DNA of 64,000 nucleotides from Bacillus infantis (GTDB lineage Bacteria; Bacillota; Bacilli; Bacillales; Cytobacillaceae). Of this stretch, positions 18,299-27,265 are shown piece by piece (within the stretch, counting starts at the first letter, position 1; every line of letters starts with the position of its first letter). The DNA lies in the NCBI RefSeq assembly GCF_020171945.1, contig NZ_JAIVAP010000002.1:1-64000 (forward strand), read 5' to 3'. Below the pieces are notes generated by a model, which saw nothing but the letters and a program-made list of their open reading frames with translations, had not been told where the DNA came from and did not search any database. The translations under genes were made by a program, and so were the position numbers.

Positions 18299-18483
18299 AT
18301 GGTACACCTCCTCGTGATGGATTGCTAATGTATATTCGCGGCGGCCAGGAAAAATCCTGCCCGCCAGTCTTTCTATATTATATTTAGTAAATACCCTCCA
18401 TTATGAAAAGTATTCCCCGAGAATAAAATTGCCTTCCTTGAGGGAAACAAAGATAAGAAGGAAATAAAAAGGGGATGACCAGG

Positions 18484-18804
18484 ATGGAAAATAGGAAAGT
18501 GTATTATATAAGCGTTGCCAGCGGAGAAATCTCCCAGAGTTCGGACAGTTCGCCCTGGAATTTTAAAATAGAGGCCAATGACGAAGAAATCACCATGCTT
18601 AGAGAGTACTTTGACCAGAACCATTCAACTGACTGGCAGAATTTCTTCCGTGCCCATGTTCCATATGTCCAGTATCATTATGACCGGGAGAATGATGCCT
18701 ATGATGAAGGCCTGGCCGGGGCATACAAAATGATTTATGAGCTTGGGGATGAAGAAGCCAGGAAGCATATTGATGAGATGGGTATTCTTGGGGAGAAAAG
18801 CTGA
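18484..18804 (+). CDS. Conserved small protein of unknown function
   Basis: A 106-residue soluble protein, MENRKVYYISVASGEISQ at the start, rich in acidic and aromatic residues, with FRAHVPYVQYHYDREND in the middle and a helical C-terminus. I recall close homologues in many Bacillus genomes, sometimes labelled hydrolase, but I see no catalytic motif that supports that. ATG at 18484 is chosen because AAGGGG is 9 bp away; the ATG at 18475 touches it. A weak hairpin (AAAAGCT / AGCTTTT) follows the gene. Confidence 0.7.
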   Translation: MENRKVYYISVASGEISQSSDSSPWNFKIEANDEEITMLREYFDQNHSTDWQNFFRAHVPYVQYHYDRENDAYDEGLAGAYKMIYELGDEEARKHIDEMGILGEKS

Positions 18805-18963
18805 AAAAGCTTTTATACCCCGTTTCAGTTTTAGGCGAATGAGGAAGGTATAAGAAGTCTTGTACCTACTGTGCTTTACGAACATATTTTTAACAGTCGG
18901 GTCTTTCAATGGATTTGTTTTGCTGTCTGGCCTGGAGTGTACAAATGCCCAATTTATTTCAAA

Positions 18964-19104
18964 GCCCTGTTGATTGGAGTGCAAGGCACGTAGACTCCTG
19001 CGGGATTGCAGCGGCAATGCTGAGACCCCACAGGAGCTTGCTCCGAGGAGGCTCAGCGTCGCCCCGCGGAAAGCGAAGTGCCTGGAACGCAAATCAACAG
19101 CCCC
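18964..19104 (+). repeat. Dispersed 135-bp hairpin repeat, family A, copy 1
   Basis: Begins GCCCTGTTGATTGGAGTG and ends GGAACGCAAATCAACAGCCC. The terminal arms pair (CTGTTGATT / AATCAACAG), as do inner arms GACTCCTGCGGG / CCCCGCGGA and GCTGAG / CTCAGC, and the tip GGAGC-TT-GCTCC. It lies between two convergent genes. The 429-bp gap from 18805 to 19233 holds this repeat and the terminator at its right; I see no gene in it. Confidence 0.85.
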
Positions 19105-19183
19105 ATTAAAGGCAGGAATTTTTTTAGTTTAACTTCAGCGCACGACGCCCATGCAGGTAAAATGACTTTTCACAATAAAATAC

Positions 19184-19214
19184 AAAAAAAGAGGCAAGGA
19201 AATCTTTCCCCGCC
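19184..19214 (-). terminator. Terminator of the DUF6612-type lipoprotein gene
   Basis: On the minus strand GGCGGGGAAA-GA-TTTCCTTGCC (two G-T pairs) followed by TCTTTTTTT, 20 bp after the stop codon. Confidence 0.8.
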
Positions 19215-19233
19215 CCCAGTTATGTTTGCTATT

Positions 19234-20136
19234 TTACATCTCCATTTCAACTGCTGTGTCCAAAACCTCTTGAGGGATTGTGATTTCTTTTACCTCGTTG
19301 TAGTCTGAGTATTTGCCCTCGATTTTTTGATTGAGTGAGACTGTCTGCCCTTCAACTGCCATTTCCATAGTCATATCCATATTCAGTGCTGAAGGATAGA
19401 AAGTTTCCTTATCGACCAGGATGGTGTACTCAACGTTTTCAATGTTCATGTTGTTGAATACTTCTTCATCAGCAGCCATCTCTGGCGGCAGTGTGTCAGC
19501 CATGGTTTCTTTCATGAGTTCCGTGAATTTTTCCCCTGATGCTTTCAGTTTGAGAATGAAATTATTGTCGTCCTGTTCAAATGTGAAGTCATCTGTGAAC
19601 TCCTGCAGCTTTTTTAATTCTTCAGCCGGATTTGTCTGCTGTCCGGACATTTGGATCAGCTGATCTGACATTTCTTTCGGGAACTTCATCCACGTTTCTC
19701 CGGCAGGATCATAGATGAACATGCCTTCTTCAGTAAAATAGCTTTCAGTTTCATAAGTTTCTCCGGACTGGTCCTGGGACATGGCCGTTTTTTGGTAAAA
19801 GGCCATTGGCTCTGTAACGACATCCATCTGAATATCAGAGCTGATATTCATGTTTTCCTCTTCCTGGCCGGCGCTGATCATCTGATCCATTGTCATATCG
19901 ACCGAAAAGCTGTTTAGGTTCTCTGAGGCTTCTGTCGTTTTATTCAAAACTTCCTCAAGAGTCAGGTCAGATTCTTTCTCTGCCGTTTCGCCATTTTCCG
20001 CAGCTGCGCCATTTTCCGCAGCTGCGCCATTTTCTCCTTTGGTATTGTCCTCACTGACAGGGTCAGCAGTCTGATTGCATGCAGCCAGCATGAATAGAAG
20101 GATAAGGCTTGCTGCTAATGATAAAAATTTTTTCAA
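19234..20136 (-). CDS. DUF6612-type lipoprotein
   Basis: A 300-residue exported lipoprotein: signal peptide with lipobox MLAAC near residue 19, then a low-complexity linker holding two copies of GAAAEN encoded by an 18-bp tandem repeat (about 19990-20036), then a beta-rich domain of about 240 residues like the LppX/LolA-type lipid-binding fold seen in the DUF6612 family. The start is probably TTG at 20136, with GAGGAG eight bases upstream; the GTG at 20145 is too close to that site. The cargo or role is unknown. Confidence 0.8.
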   Translation of the reverse strand: MKKFLSLAASLILLFMLAACNQTADPVSEDNTKGENGAAAENGAAAENGETAEKESDLTLEEVLNKTTEASENLNSFSVDMTMDQMISAGQEEENMNISSDIQMDVVTEPMAFYQKTAMSQDQSGETYETESYFTEEGMFIYDPAGETWMKFPKEMSDQLIQMSGQQTNPAEELKKLQEFTDDFTFEQDDNNFILKLKASGEKFTELMKETMADTLPPEMAADEEVFNNMNIENVEYTILVDKETFYPSALNMDMTMEMAVEGQTVSLNQKIEGKYSDYNEVKEITIPQEVLDTAVEMEM

Positions 20137-20462
20137 AATATACACTCCTCTGTTAGTATTTGTTATCTTTTTTACGGGCTGTTTGCCGAAAAGTTTCGAA
20201 TATGGTCTAAAATGGTCCTTTAAGCCTAAATATAATCATCTTGATTAAGCTCCCTCCCTCTATGACACGCCCTATACCGGGCTTTTTATGTATCCTCTGC
20301 GAGTTTCATAGGAAAATCGAACGGATTCACAGGTCCTTTCCCTGTTTATGAAGAGGTTAAGCTGTTTTTATATGAAAAATTTGCCTGAGTGCGCTGCAAA
20401 AGTGGTTTCATTCCGGAAGCTTCTTCTATAATAGAGAAAAAAGAAAACAGGAGTGGACTTGA

Positions 20463-20930
20463 ATGGAAGTTTTCAAAGATTACAATGGGGGGGATGTAAG
20501 GCTGTCTTTCCGGAGGGGATCCTTCCTTGAAAAAGCAAAGCATGTCCTTGTCATCTGCCGTTATGAAGACAGCTGGCTTCTTACAGATCACCGGGAAAGG
20601 GGCTGGGAGTTCCCGGGGGGGAAATGTGAAGCGGGAGAGACGATCGAAGAGGCAGCAAGGAGAGAGGTCTGGGAAGAGACAGGAGCCCTGCTTGATGACG
20701 TGCATTTTATTGGAGAATATGAGGTGAATCTGGATGGCCTGTCCTTTGTAAAGGCCATTTACTGGGGGCATGCAGCAGCGCTGGAGAAAAAGGATTCTTA
20801 TTTGGAGACAGATGGACCGGTTCTTTTTAAAGGGGACTTAATAGAGGAAAGGATGGACAGCCGTTTCAGCTTCATCATGAAGGATGATGTGGTAAAACGA
20901 AGCATTGAAATGCTGCAGGGAAAGCTCTAA
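20463..20930 (+). CDS. ytkD: Nudix hydrolase YtkD (8-oxo-dGTP diphosphatase type)
   Basis: Sanitises oxidised nucleotides, hydrolysing 8-oxo-dGTP in the B. subtilis homologue. The complete Nudix box GKCEAGETIEEAARREVWEETGA is visible at about residues 56-78 (split here only by description: G-x5-E-x7-REVWEETG). The protein is 155 residues. ATG at 20463 follows AGGAGTGG. Position next to the ytl transporter and dps is the same as in B. subtilis, which supports the name. Confidence 0.9.
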   Translation: MEVFKDYNGGDVRLSFRRGSFLEKAKHVLVICRYEDSWLLTDHRERGWEFPGGKCEAGETIEEAARREVWEETGALLDDVHFIGEYEVNLDGLSFVKAIYWGHAAALEKKDSYLETDGPVLFKGDLIEERMDSRFSFIMKDDVVKRSIEMLQGKL

Positions 20931-21056
20931 TAGCACAGCCATTCCGGGGCAAGTGCATCAAAAAGAGGATCAGAGGGAATTCCCAAACCTTTTTTATACA
21001 TAGGTTTTAATGAAAAATATAGACGGACTGCAGCTTTGCCCAATAAATTTTATAAA

Positions 21057-21220
21057 CCTGTAAAATGGAGTGCAAGGTACGCAGACTCCTCATAAAATGC
21101 ATGCGCATTTTTCTCGTGCGAAGCAGATTCCAGGATGGTCATTCAATGTCCTGCGGGAGATAGCGGCAATGCTGAGACTCCGCAGAAAGCGAAGTGCCTG
21201 GAACGCAAATCAACAGCCCC
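21057..21220 (+). repeat. Family A repeat, copy 2, disrupted
   Basis: The 3' half (GCGAAGTGCCTGGAACGCAA, then ATCAACAG) and parts of the 5' half match copy 1. It differs in three ways: the left arm has decayed (CTGTAAAATGG), the central tip is deleted, and a 59-bp segment at 21091-21149 is inserted between duplicated CCT trinucleotides. The rest of the 333-bp gap (20931-21263) between the convergent ytkD and ytlD shows no gene. Confidence 0.8.
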
Positions 21221-21263
21221 ATTAAAAGGCAGGGGAAAATTGAAACGCCCAGGCTGGCAGCAT

Positions 21264-22067
21264 TCAGCTTTTAATCAGTTTTTTCTCCAGCAGATCCACA
21301 AGCTGGTACATAATAGTGGCAAAGACAGCGATGACCAGGAGAGACAGCATGACAAGCGTAAAGTTGAACACCTGGAAACCGTAAATGATCATATAGCCAA
21401 GACCCTTTGAAGATACCAGGAATTCTCCGACAATCACTCCGACCCAGGACAGGCCGACATTGACCTTCAATGTTGAGATGATGACAGGGAATGAGGCTGG
21501 AAGGATGGCTTCCTTAAAGCATTGGGCCCTGGTGGCGCCGAAGGTCTGCAGCACCTTCAGATAGTTGGGATCCACTTCCTTGAAGGATGTATAAACGACA
21601 ATGGTTGTAATGATGACTGATATGATGGCGCCCATGGCGACGATGGATGTAAAGCTCGGGCCGAGGGCAACAATCAGTATTGGCCCGAGAGCAACCTTGG
21701 GCATGGCATTCAGTATGACAAGATACGGATCCAGTATCTTCTGAATGATGGGAGACCACCAGAGAATTGCTGCCAGCAATGTACCAAGAAAGGTCCCCAG
21801 GACAAAGCCGAACACAGTTTCCGAAAGGGTGATTCCCAGGTTGGCCAGGAGCGAGCCGTCGCTCAGCTTAGACAGGAGCAGGTCCCATACTTTTGCGGGC
21901 GAGCTGAAAATCAGCGGATTGATCCATTCGTTCCTGCTGAATATTTCCCAGCCGGCAAAAAACACAGCGAATATGACAAGCTGGAAGAAGCGGACCCACC
22001 TTTTCTCCCGTCTCAGCCCCTTCTTGTAACTAAGATGCAGGGCATCAATCCTGTTATTCTGACTCAA
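21264..22067 (-). CDS. ytlD: ABC transporter permease YtlD
   Basis: Membrane subunit of a nitrate/sulfonate/taurine-type importer. The 267 residues contain about six membrane spans and the permease EAA-type loop ([23 protein letters not shown]). The start is TTG at 22067, inside the end of ytlC (14-bp overlap), with GGAGATGGAG as its binding site; no later start keeps the first helix. It forms an operon with ytlC and ytlA. Confidence 0.88.
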   Translation of the reverse strand: MSQNNRIDALHLSYKKGLRREKRWVRFFQLVIFAVFFAGWEIFSRNEWINPLIFSSPAKVWDLLLSKLSDGSLLANLGITLSETVFGFVLGTFLGTLLAAILWWSPIIQKILDPYLVILNAMPKVALGPILIVALGPSFTSIVAMGAIISVIITTIVVYTSFKEVDPNYLKVLQTFGATRAQCFKEAILPASFPVIISTLKVNVGLSWVGVIVGEFLVSSKGLGYMIIYGFQVFNFTLVMLSLLVIAVFATIMYQLVDLLEKKLIKS

Positions 22068-22824
22068 GGGACTCCATCTCCTTCCATACAGACTGGAACA
22101 ATGCAGAATATAATGAATGGCTTCTGGCCTGAAAAGGGTTCAGATTCCGCAGCTCATCCGGGATGTGGAAGGTTTTGTGCAGCCTTCCGGGGCGAGGGGA
22201 AAACATGAATATCCTATCGCTCATGGCGATGGCCTCGCCGATATCATGCGTCACAAGGATGGCCGTTTTTCCGAATGCTTTCAGCGTGCCTGAAACAAGG
22301 TCTTCAAGCTTCAGTTTAGTCTGATAATCAAGGGCGGAAAAGGGCTCGTCGAGCATCAGCAGCTTTGGCTCAGCGGCAAGGGTGCGCACCAGGGCCACCC
22401 GCTGGCGCATGCCTCCCGACAGCTCTTTGGGAAACTGTTTTTCCACGCCGGAGAGCCCCATCTCAGCAAGCAGGCTGAAGGCATAATCCCTTTTGCTGCC
22501 GGTGTCTTCTCCTGCAAGCTTTAAGCCGATCAAGATGTTCTCCTCGATTGTTTTCCAGGGGAATAGATAGTCCTGCTGAAGCATATAACCGATCTTCCGT
22601 TCAGAAATATTGACTGGACGCCCCTCAAGTGAAACCTTGCCCTCCGAGGGCTCTATAAGGCCGGCGATAATGGACAAAAGCGTAGTCTTTCCGCAGCCGC
22701 TTGGGCCAAGGAAGGAGACAAACTCCCCTTCCCTGATGCTTAAGGTAATATCAGAGAGGGCCGTATTTGCAGTATTTTTAGTGAAATAAGTATGATTGAT
22801 CTGTTCAATCTCGAGAAAGTCCAT
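22054..22824 (-). CDS. ytlC: ABC transporter ATP-binding protein YtlC
   Basis: ATPase of the same importer. The 256 residues show Walker [10 protein letters not shown] (about 40-48), the signature LSGGMRQR (about 139), Walker [13 protein letters not shown] (about 160) and the H-loop VTHDI. It belongs to the SsuB/TauB group. It lies 36 bp after ytlA and overlaps ytlD. Confidence 0.93.
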   Translation of the reverse strand: MDFLEIEQINHTYFTKNTANTALSDITLSIREGEFVSFLGPSGCGKTTLLSIIAGLIEPSEGKVSLEGRPVNISERKIGYMLQQDYLFPWKTIEENILIGLKLAGEDTGSKRDYAFSLLAEMGLSGVEKQFPKELSGGMRQRVALVRTLAAEPKLLMLDEPFSALDYQTKLKLEDLVSGTLKAFGKTAILVTHDIGEAIAMSDRIFMFSPRPGRLHKTFHIPDELRNLNPFQARSHSLYSALFQSVWKEMESLESE

Positions 22825-22860
22825 TTTTCACCCTCCGTTTCTTTAAGCTCAGAGCCTTGC

Positions 22861-23856
22861 CTACTTCATCACTTTTTCGGCAATCTCTGTATTTACTAAT
22901 GTTTTATGATCAATCCGTTTTGGAAGCTCGCCGGCCTCATCCATAATATCCTGGAGGTTTTTCCATTCCTCTTCATCCAATATTGGATCAGCTGCAAATG
23001 AGCCCTGGCTTCTGTAGCGGTCCACTACCATTTCAATGATATCAAGGTCAGTATCCTCGAAATATTTTTGGATTGTTTCTGCTGTTTCTTTCGGTTCATG
23101 AGAGTCAACCCACTGCTGGGCTTTATAGATTGCGCGGGCAAATTTCTCAACCGTTTCACTGTTTTCTTTCATATAGCTTTCTTTTGCCATAAAAGTGGTA
23201 TAAGGTACATGACCGGATTCTGTGCCAAAGGAGGCAACAATATGCCCTTTGCCTTCTTTTTCAAATACGCTGGCAGTCGGTTCGAAAAGCTGCACGAATT
23301 CACCGGTGCCTGAAGCAAAGGCTGGAGCAATATTGGCATAATCCACATTTTGGATAAGGTTTAAATCTTCCTGGGGATCAATTCCATGCTTCTTCAATAC
23401 AAACTCCCCTACCATCTGCGGCATTCCGCCTTTGCGCTGGCCAAGGAAGGTTTTACCCTTCAGCTGATCCCAGGAAAAGTCACCGATCTTTTCCCGGGAT
23501 ACGAGGAAGGTTCCATCTGTCTGTGTCAGCTGCGCAAAATTGATGACAGGATCATTTGTGCCCTGGCCGTATACATAGATGGAGGTTTCAGATCCGACAA
23601 GCGCCACATCAGCTCCATCTGAAAGAAGGGCTGTCATCGTTTTATCTCCGCCAGGGGTGGTTGTCAGTTTGACATCAAGGCCTTCTTCTTTAAAAAATCC
23701 CTTTTCAATGGCAACATATTGGGGAGCATAGAAGATGGAACGAGTAACTTCTGCAATCCGGACGGTCTGGACTTCATCTTTGCCGCAAGCCGCCAGCGGC
23801 ACCAGCAATACAAATACAGCCAGCAAAGAAAGACTTATTTTTAAAGCTCTTTTCAT
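22861..23856 (-). CDS. ytlA: ABC transporter substrate-binding lipoprotein YtlA
   Basis: Extracellular binding protein, 331 residues, with lipobox PLAAC near residue 24 and the SsuA/THI5-like (NMT1) periplasmic-binding fold, including the typical start QTVRIAEVTRSIFYAPQYVAIEKGFF. The substrate is not known: family members bind sulfonates, nitrate, or pyrimidine thiamine precursors. No TPP riboswitch precedes it, which weakens a thiamine role. First gene of ytlA-ytlC-ytlD; AGGAGG precedes the ATG. Confidence 0.9.
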   Translation of the reverse strand: MKRALKISLSLLAVFVLLVPLAACGKDEVQTVRIAEVTRSIFYAPQYVAIEKGFFKEEGLDVKLTTTPGGDKTMTALLSDGADVALVGSETSIYVYGQGTNDPVINFAQLTQTDGTFLVSREKIGDFSWDQLKGKTFLGQRKGGMPQMVGEFVLKKHGIDPQEDLNLIQNVDYANIAPAFASGTGEFVQLFEPTASVFEKEGKGHIVASFGTESGHVPYTTFMAKESYMKENSETVEKFARAIYKAQQWVDSHEPKETAETIQKYFEDTDLDIIEMVVDRYRSQGSFAADPILDEEEWKNLQDIMDEAGELPKRIDHKTLVNTEIAEKVMK

Positions 23857-23999
23857 GCTATTGCCTCCTGTGTGTAAAGGTGTGTGTTCTTATCTAAGCT
23901 ATCGTATGATTTGGGCAAAAAATGTGTGAATGCCCAGTAACGGAAAAATGAAGGAAGGCTTTGTGCCTATTATTCTGAAGGGGTTAAGGAGATGAGAAT

Positions 24000-24800
24000 A
24001 TGGAAGATATGATTACAGACAGGCAGCGCTTTCCTTCCCCAAACCCTGCCATTGAATTGAGCCTTATCACTTATACAGCCGGTGGGCTGAAGGTAAAAGG
24101 CCTGCTGGCAGAGCCGAAGAATGGGGAGATATATGACGGATTTCTCTATCTGCGTGGAGGAATCAAAAATGTGGGAAAAGTCAGGCCGGGGCGGATTGTC
24201 CAATTTGCTTCGGAAGGCTTCATTGTATTCGCGCCATTTTACCGGGGAAACCAGGGAGGCGAAGGGAATGAAGACTTTGCAGGTGAAGACAGGGAAGATG
24301 CATTTTCTGGTTTCCGCCTGCTTCAGAAGCATCCCCGGGTAGATAAAGTCCATATTTTTGGCTTTTCCAGGGGAGGGGTCATGGCGCTCCTTGCAGGCAT
24401 CCATTTTCCTGAAGCGGCATCTGTCGTTACATGGGGCGGAGTCAGCGATATGGCATTGACGTATGTGGAGAGGAATGACTTGCGGAGGATGATGAAGCGG
24501 GTCATCGGGGGAACACCGGTTAAATATCCTGAACGGTATGAAAGCAGGACCCCCCTTTACCAGCTTGAGGATATGGGTCCGCCCGTGCTGATCATTCATG
24601 GAGCTAAGGACCATAATGTTTCTGTCGAGCATGCCTACAGGCTTGAAAAGCGGCTGAAGGCATTAGGGAAGCCGGTCGAGAGCTGGTATTTCAACGAATA
24701 TACCCATTACTTCCCGCCGGCAGTCAACCGCAGGGTGGTTTACGATTTAACTGCATGGATGAAAAAACAGGCTGAATACGGTACTATAAGAGTAGATTAG
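24000..24800 (+). CDS. ytmA: S9-type alpha/beta hydrolase YtmA
   Basis: A 266-residue cytosolic hydrolase of the prolyl-oligopeptidase-like (S9) alpha/beta fold. The nucleophile elbow is GFSRGGVM (Ser about 122), the acid lies in HGAKDHNVSVEHA and the histidine in YTHYFPP. Substrates are unknown. AAGGAGATGAG precedes the ATG. It is followed after 21 bp by ytmB in the same order as B. subtilis. Confidence 0.9.
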   Translation: MEDMITDRQRFPSPNPAIELSLITYTAGGLKVKGLLAEPKNGEIYDGFLYLRGGIKNVGKVRPGRIVQFASEGFIVFAPFYRGNQGGEGNEDFAGEDREDAFSGFRLLQKHPRVDKVHIFGFSRGGVMALLAGIHFPEAASVVTWGGVSDMALTYVERNDLRRMMKRVIGGTPVKYPERYESRTPLYQLEDMGPPVLIIHGAKDHNVSVEHAYRLEKRLKALGKPVESWYFNEYTHYFPPAVNRRVVYDLTAWMKKQAEYGTIRVD

Positions 24801-24821
24801 AGAATGAAGGAGAGATATCCT

Positions 24822-25064
24822 ATGGGCATGCCTTTGGAATTAAATACGATGATTGTGACAAAAGGCAGGGAAACCAGGCTTGAAGACAATTATTTTACAC
24901 TTGAAAAAGAAGGCTACAGGATCTATCCGCTGGACATCCCCGTAGAGGTCCGCAAAACAAAAGAAGCTGATCTAAGCGGAACCGCCCTGATCAGGAAGCT
25001 TGAAATGGGAGATGGAAAAACACGCATCACTTATCAGCTGGTAGCATTGAATTCAACTAACTAA
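24822..25064 (+). CDS. ytmB: DUF2584 family protein YtmB
   Basis: An 80-residue protein beginning MGMPLELNTMIVTKGRE, the DUF2584 pattern; function unknown. ATG at 24822 is used because AAGGAGAG lies 9 bp upstream, and the longer frame starts inside that region. Likely co-transcribed with ytmA. Confidence 0.85.
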   Translation: MGMPLELNTMIVTKGRETRLEDNYFTLEKEGYRIYPLDIPVEVRKTKEADLSGTALIRKLEMGDGKTRITYQLVALNSTN

Positions 25065-25103
25065 AAAAGCAGGTCCCTGTGAAGGGGGCCTGTTAATTTT
25101 TTG
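25064..25103. terminator. Terminator ytmB / citA
   Basis: CAGGTCCC / GGGGGCCTG stem flanked by AAAAAAG and TTAATTTTTT between convergent genes; may act in both directions. Confidence 0.75.
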
Positions 25104-25125
25104 CAAGGAAGAGAAAACATCATTA

Positions 25126-26205
25126 TTAGTGATGCGGGCCGATATACAGCGACTCTGGACGAAAGATCGCATTGTTGTCAGCCTGTTCGATGACGTGGGC
25201 TGTCCAGCCTGCTATCCGTGCAGCAGTGAATGTGGGGGTAAAGAGGGAAGGGTCCATCTGGAGGGCTTTCATGATGGCTGCTGCGTAATATTCCACATTC
25301 GTGTATAATGATCGGCCCGGCTTATATTCACCCAGCAGCCTCAATGCTGTTTTTTCCGTCTCCATCGCCATATCAAGCCATGTATCATGGCCGGCAAACT
25401 GCTGAAGCTTCTCCTTTAATGCCACTGCCCGCGGATCCAGCGTTTTATAGATGCGATGGCCAAACCCCATCAGCTTTTCTCCCCGCTCCAATTTCTCCCT
25501 GATGACAGCTTCTGCATCTCCCCGCTCCATTATTTCATCCAGCAGCTCTATCACCCCTGATGGAGCCCCTCCGTGAAGCGGGCCTTTCATTGTGCCGATT
25601 GCTGAAGTAATGGCTGAAATAAGGTCTGATTCCGTGGATGCAGTCACTCTTGCTGAAAAAGTCGAGGCATTCATTCCATGCTCCATCGTAAGAAGCAGAT
25701 ACGTTTCCAAAGCTTCTGAATGAGCCTTTTCGGGTTCTTTTCCCTTCAGCATATAAAGATAATTCGCGGCATGGCCCATAGATGGGTCAGGATCTACTGG
25801 CTGCTTTCCTTCCAGCAGCCGGCTCCTGAAGGCGATCATCACTGGAATGAGTGAGGTCAGCTGGACAGCCTGCCTGACCGCAGGCTTTTCCAGGGTTCCT
25901 CCAAGAGAGGATACAGCGGTTCTTAAAACATCCATCATGCCAAAAGACACGGGCATGGCTGTTATGATACTGGCCACATGCGGAGGAAGCGCCCTGAATG
26001 ATAGCAGTTCTGTCTTCAAGTCGTTCAGTTCCCCCTGGGCCGGCAGGCGGCCATGCCAAAGCAGGAAAGCTGCTTCTTCAAAGGAGCACTTCCTGGTCAG
26101 CTCCCCGATTTCATAGCCCCGGTAAATCAGCTGTCCCTTCAATCCATCCACATGGCCAACGGAGGTTTCGGCAGCAATGATTCCTTTTAATCCTTTTACA
26201 ATCAT
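25126..26205 (-). CDS. citA: Citrate synthase (CitA type)
   Basis: Condenses acetyl-CoA and oxaloacetate to citrate. The 359-residue protein has the type-II citrate synthase core: GHVDGLKGQLIYRGYEI, the first catalytic His in MEHGMNASTF, GPLHGGAP, and MGFGHRIYKTLDPRA carrying the second His. ATG at 26205 is preferred: GGAAAGGAGA precedes it with good spacing, while the ATG two codons earlier is too close. Its divergent LysR partner identifies it as the minor citrate synthase CitA rather than CitZ, which sits with icd and mdh. Confidence 0.9.
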   Translation of the reverse strand: MIVKGLKGIIAAETSVGHVDGLKGQLIYRGYEIGELTRKCSFEEAAFLLWHGRLPAQGELNDLKTELLSFRALPPHVASIITAMPVSFGMMDVLRTAVSSLGGTLEKPAVRQAVQLTSLIPVMIAFRSRLLEGKQPVDPDPSMGHAANYLYMLKGKEPEKAHSEALETYLLLTMEHGMNASTFSARVTASTESDLISAITSAIGTMKGPLHGGAPSGVIELLDEIMERGDAEAVIREKLERGEKLMGFGHRIYKTLDPRAVALKEKLQQFAGHDTWLDMAMETEKTALRLLGEYKPGRSLYTNVEYYAAAIMKALQMDPSLFTPTFTAARIAGWTAHVIEQADNNAIFRPESLYIGPHH

Positions 26206-26314
26206 GATCATTCTCCTTTCCTTATCTGCTTTCATTGTATAAGATATTAATTATTAAGAAAATTAATTATTTTTAATTAGATTGATTAAGGAAATTAATC
26301 AGAAAGGATGAGTT
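26206..26314. promoter_or_regulatory. citA-citR divergent operator region
   Basis: A 109-bp, very AT-rich gap with repeated TTAAT/ATTAA motifs, for example GATTAAGGAAATTAATC, an interrupted dyad of the T-N11-A kind bound by LysR-type regulators. Both promoters and the CitR site should lie here. Confidence 0.55.
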
Positions 26315-27193
26315 ATGGACTTAAGCTGGGTGACAACATTTATTGCAGCGGCAGAGACTGGGAGCTTCCGCAGAGCGGCAGATCTGCTTTATATCTCGCA
26401 GCCTACTGTCACAGTTCATATAAGGCAGCTGGAAAAAGAGACTGGGGCATCTCTTTTTGAACGGGGAGGCAGAAAGGTGGAACTGACCGAAGAAGGCAGA
26501 AGATATCTGGAACACTGCCGGAAGCTGCTTGCTGTCCACCAGGAAAGCCTTGAAGATTTGCAGTCCTTTTCACAGGGGTTCACTTCATCGCTGAAAATTG
26601 CCATTTCCCCGCTGATTGCTGATACCATCCTTCCATATGTACTGAAAAGCTATATAAAACAGCATCCTCAGGTCGAGATTTCAGTCATGATCGCTGATTC
26701 TTCCGATATAGAAGGAGCTGTCAGCAAGGGGGAAGTGGATATCGGCCTGTCATGTCTTCCGGCTGCTGGTCCGCAAATGATATCAGAGCTTCTATACAAT
26801 GACCGGGTGATGCTGGTCGCCGGACATGACGGGAAAGATTCGGAAAGTGCCCCGCCCCTGGATGAGGAAGAGATTCTCTTGTCTGCCTATCTTTTGACAC
26901 ATAACCACCCAGGCTATTGGGATGAGCTTTGCAGGGCGGTAAAGATCCGTTATCCACGTGTGAAAATGATGAGGGTGTCGCAGACGCATATTACCAAGCG
27001 CTTTATAGCCGAAGGCCTTGGCGTATCTTTCCTGCCTGAGTCGACTGTCAGGCGGGAGCTTCTGGAAGGACGGCTTCTGGAGGTAGAATGCAGGAATATA
27101 CAGCTGCCGGAAGCAGCTACTTATGCAATCATGCGTTACAGCCACTCAAAGCAGCGGGAATTTCTAAGCTTTCTATCCAATTACAGAATCTAA
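26315..27193 (+). CDS. citR: LysR-family regulator CitR
   Basis: A 292-residue LysR-type transcription factor. The N-terminal winged helix-turn-helix (about 1-60) has the family pattern FIAAAETGSFRRAADLLYISQPTVTVHI when read in pieces; the C-terminal part is the effector-binding domain. In B. subtilis CitR represses the divergent citA, and the same arrangement is present here. AAAGGATGAG precedes the ATG. Confidence 0.9.
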   Translation: MDLSWVTTFIAAAETGSFRRAADLLYISQPTVTVHIRQLEKETGASLFERGGRKVELTEEGRRYLEHCRKLLAVHQESLEDLQSFSQGFTSSLKIAISPLIADTILPYVLKSYIKQHPQVEISVMIADSSDIEGAVSKGEVDIGLSCLPAAGPQMISELLYNDRVMLVAGHDGKDSESAPPLDEEEILLSAYLLTHNHPGYWDELCRAVKIRYPRVKMMRVSQTHITKRFIAEGLGVSFLPESTVRRELLEGRLLEVECRNIQLPEAATYAIMRYSHSKQREFLSFLSNYRI

Positions 27194-27265
27194 AAGAGAG
27201 CAAAATGCTGCATATTGTTTTGAAGCCTGCCTGAAAAGGAATGGATAAGCAGGGAGATGATAACA

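Noticed and set aside
20161-20462. Regulatory RNA in the 300-bp gap between the DUF6612 lipoprotein and ytkD
   Set aside because: No strong dyad, conserved box or T-run; looks like plain divergent promoter DNA.
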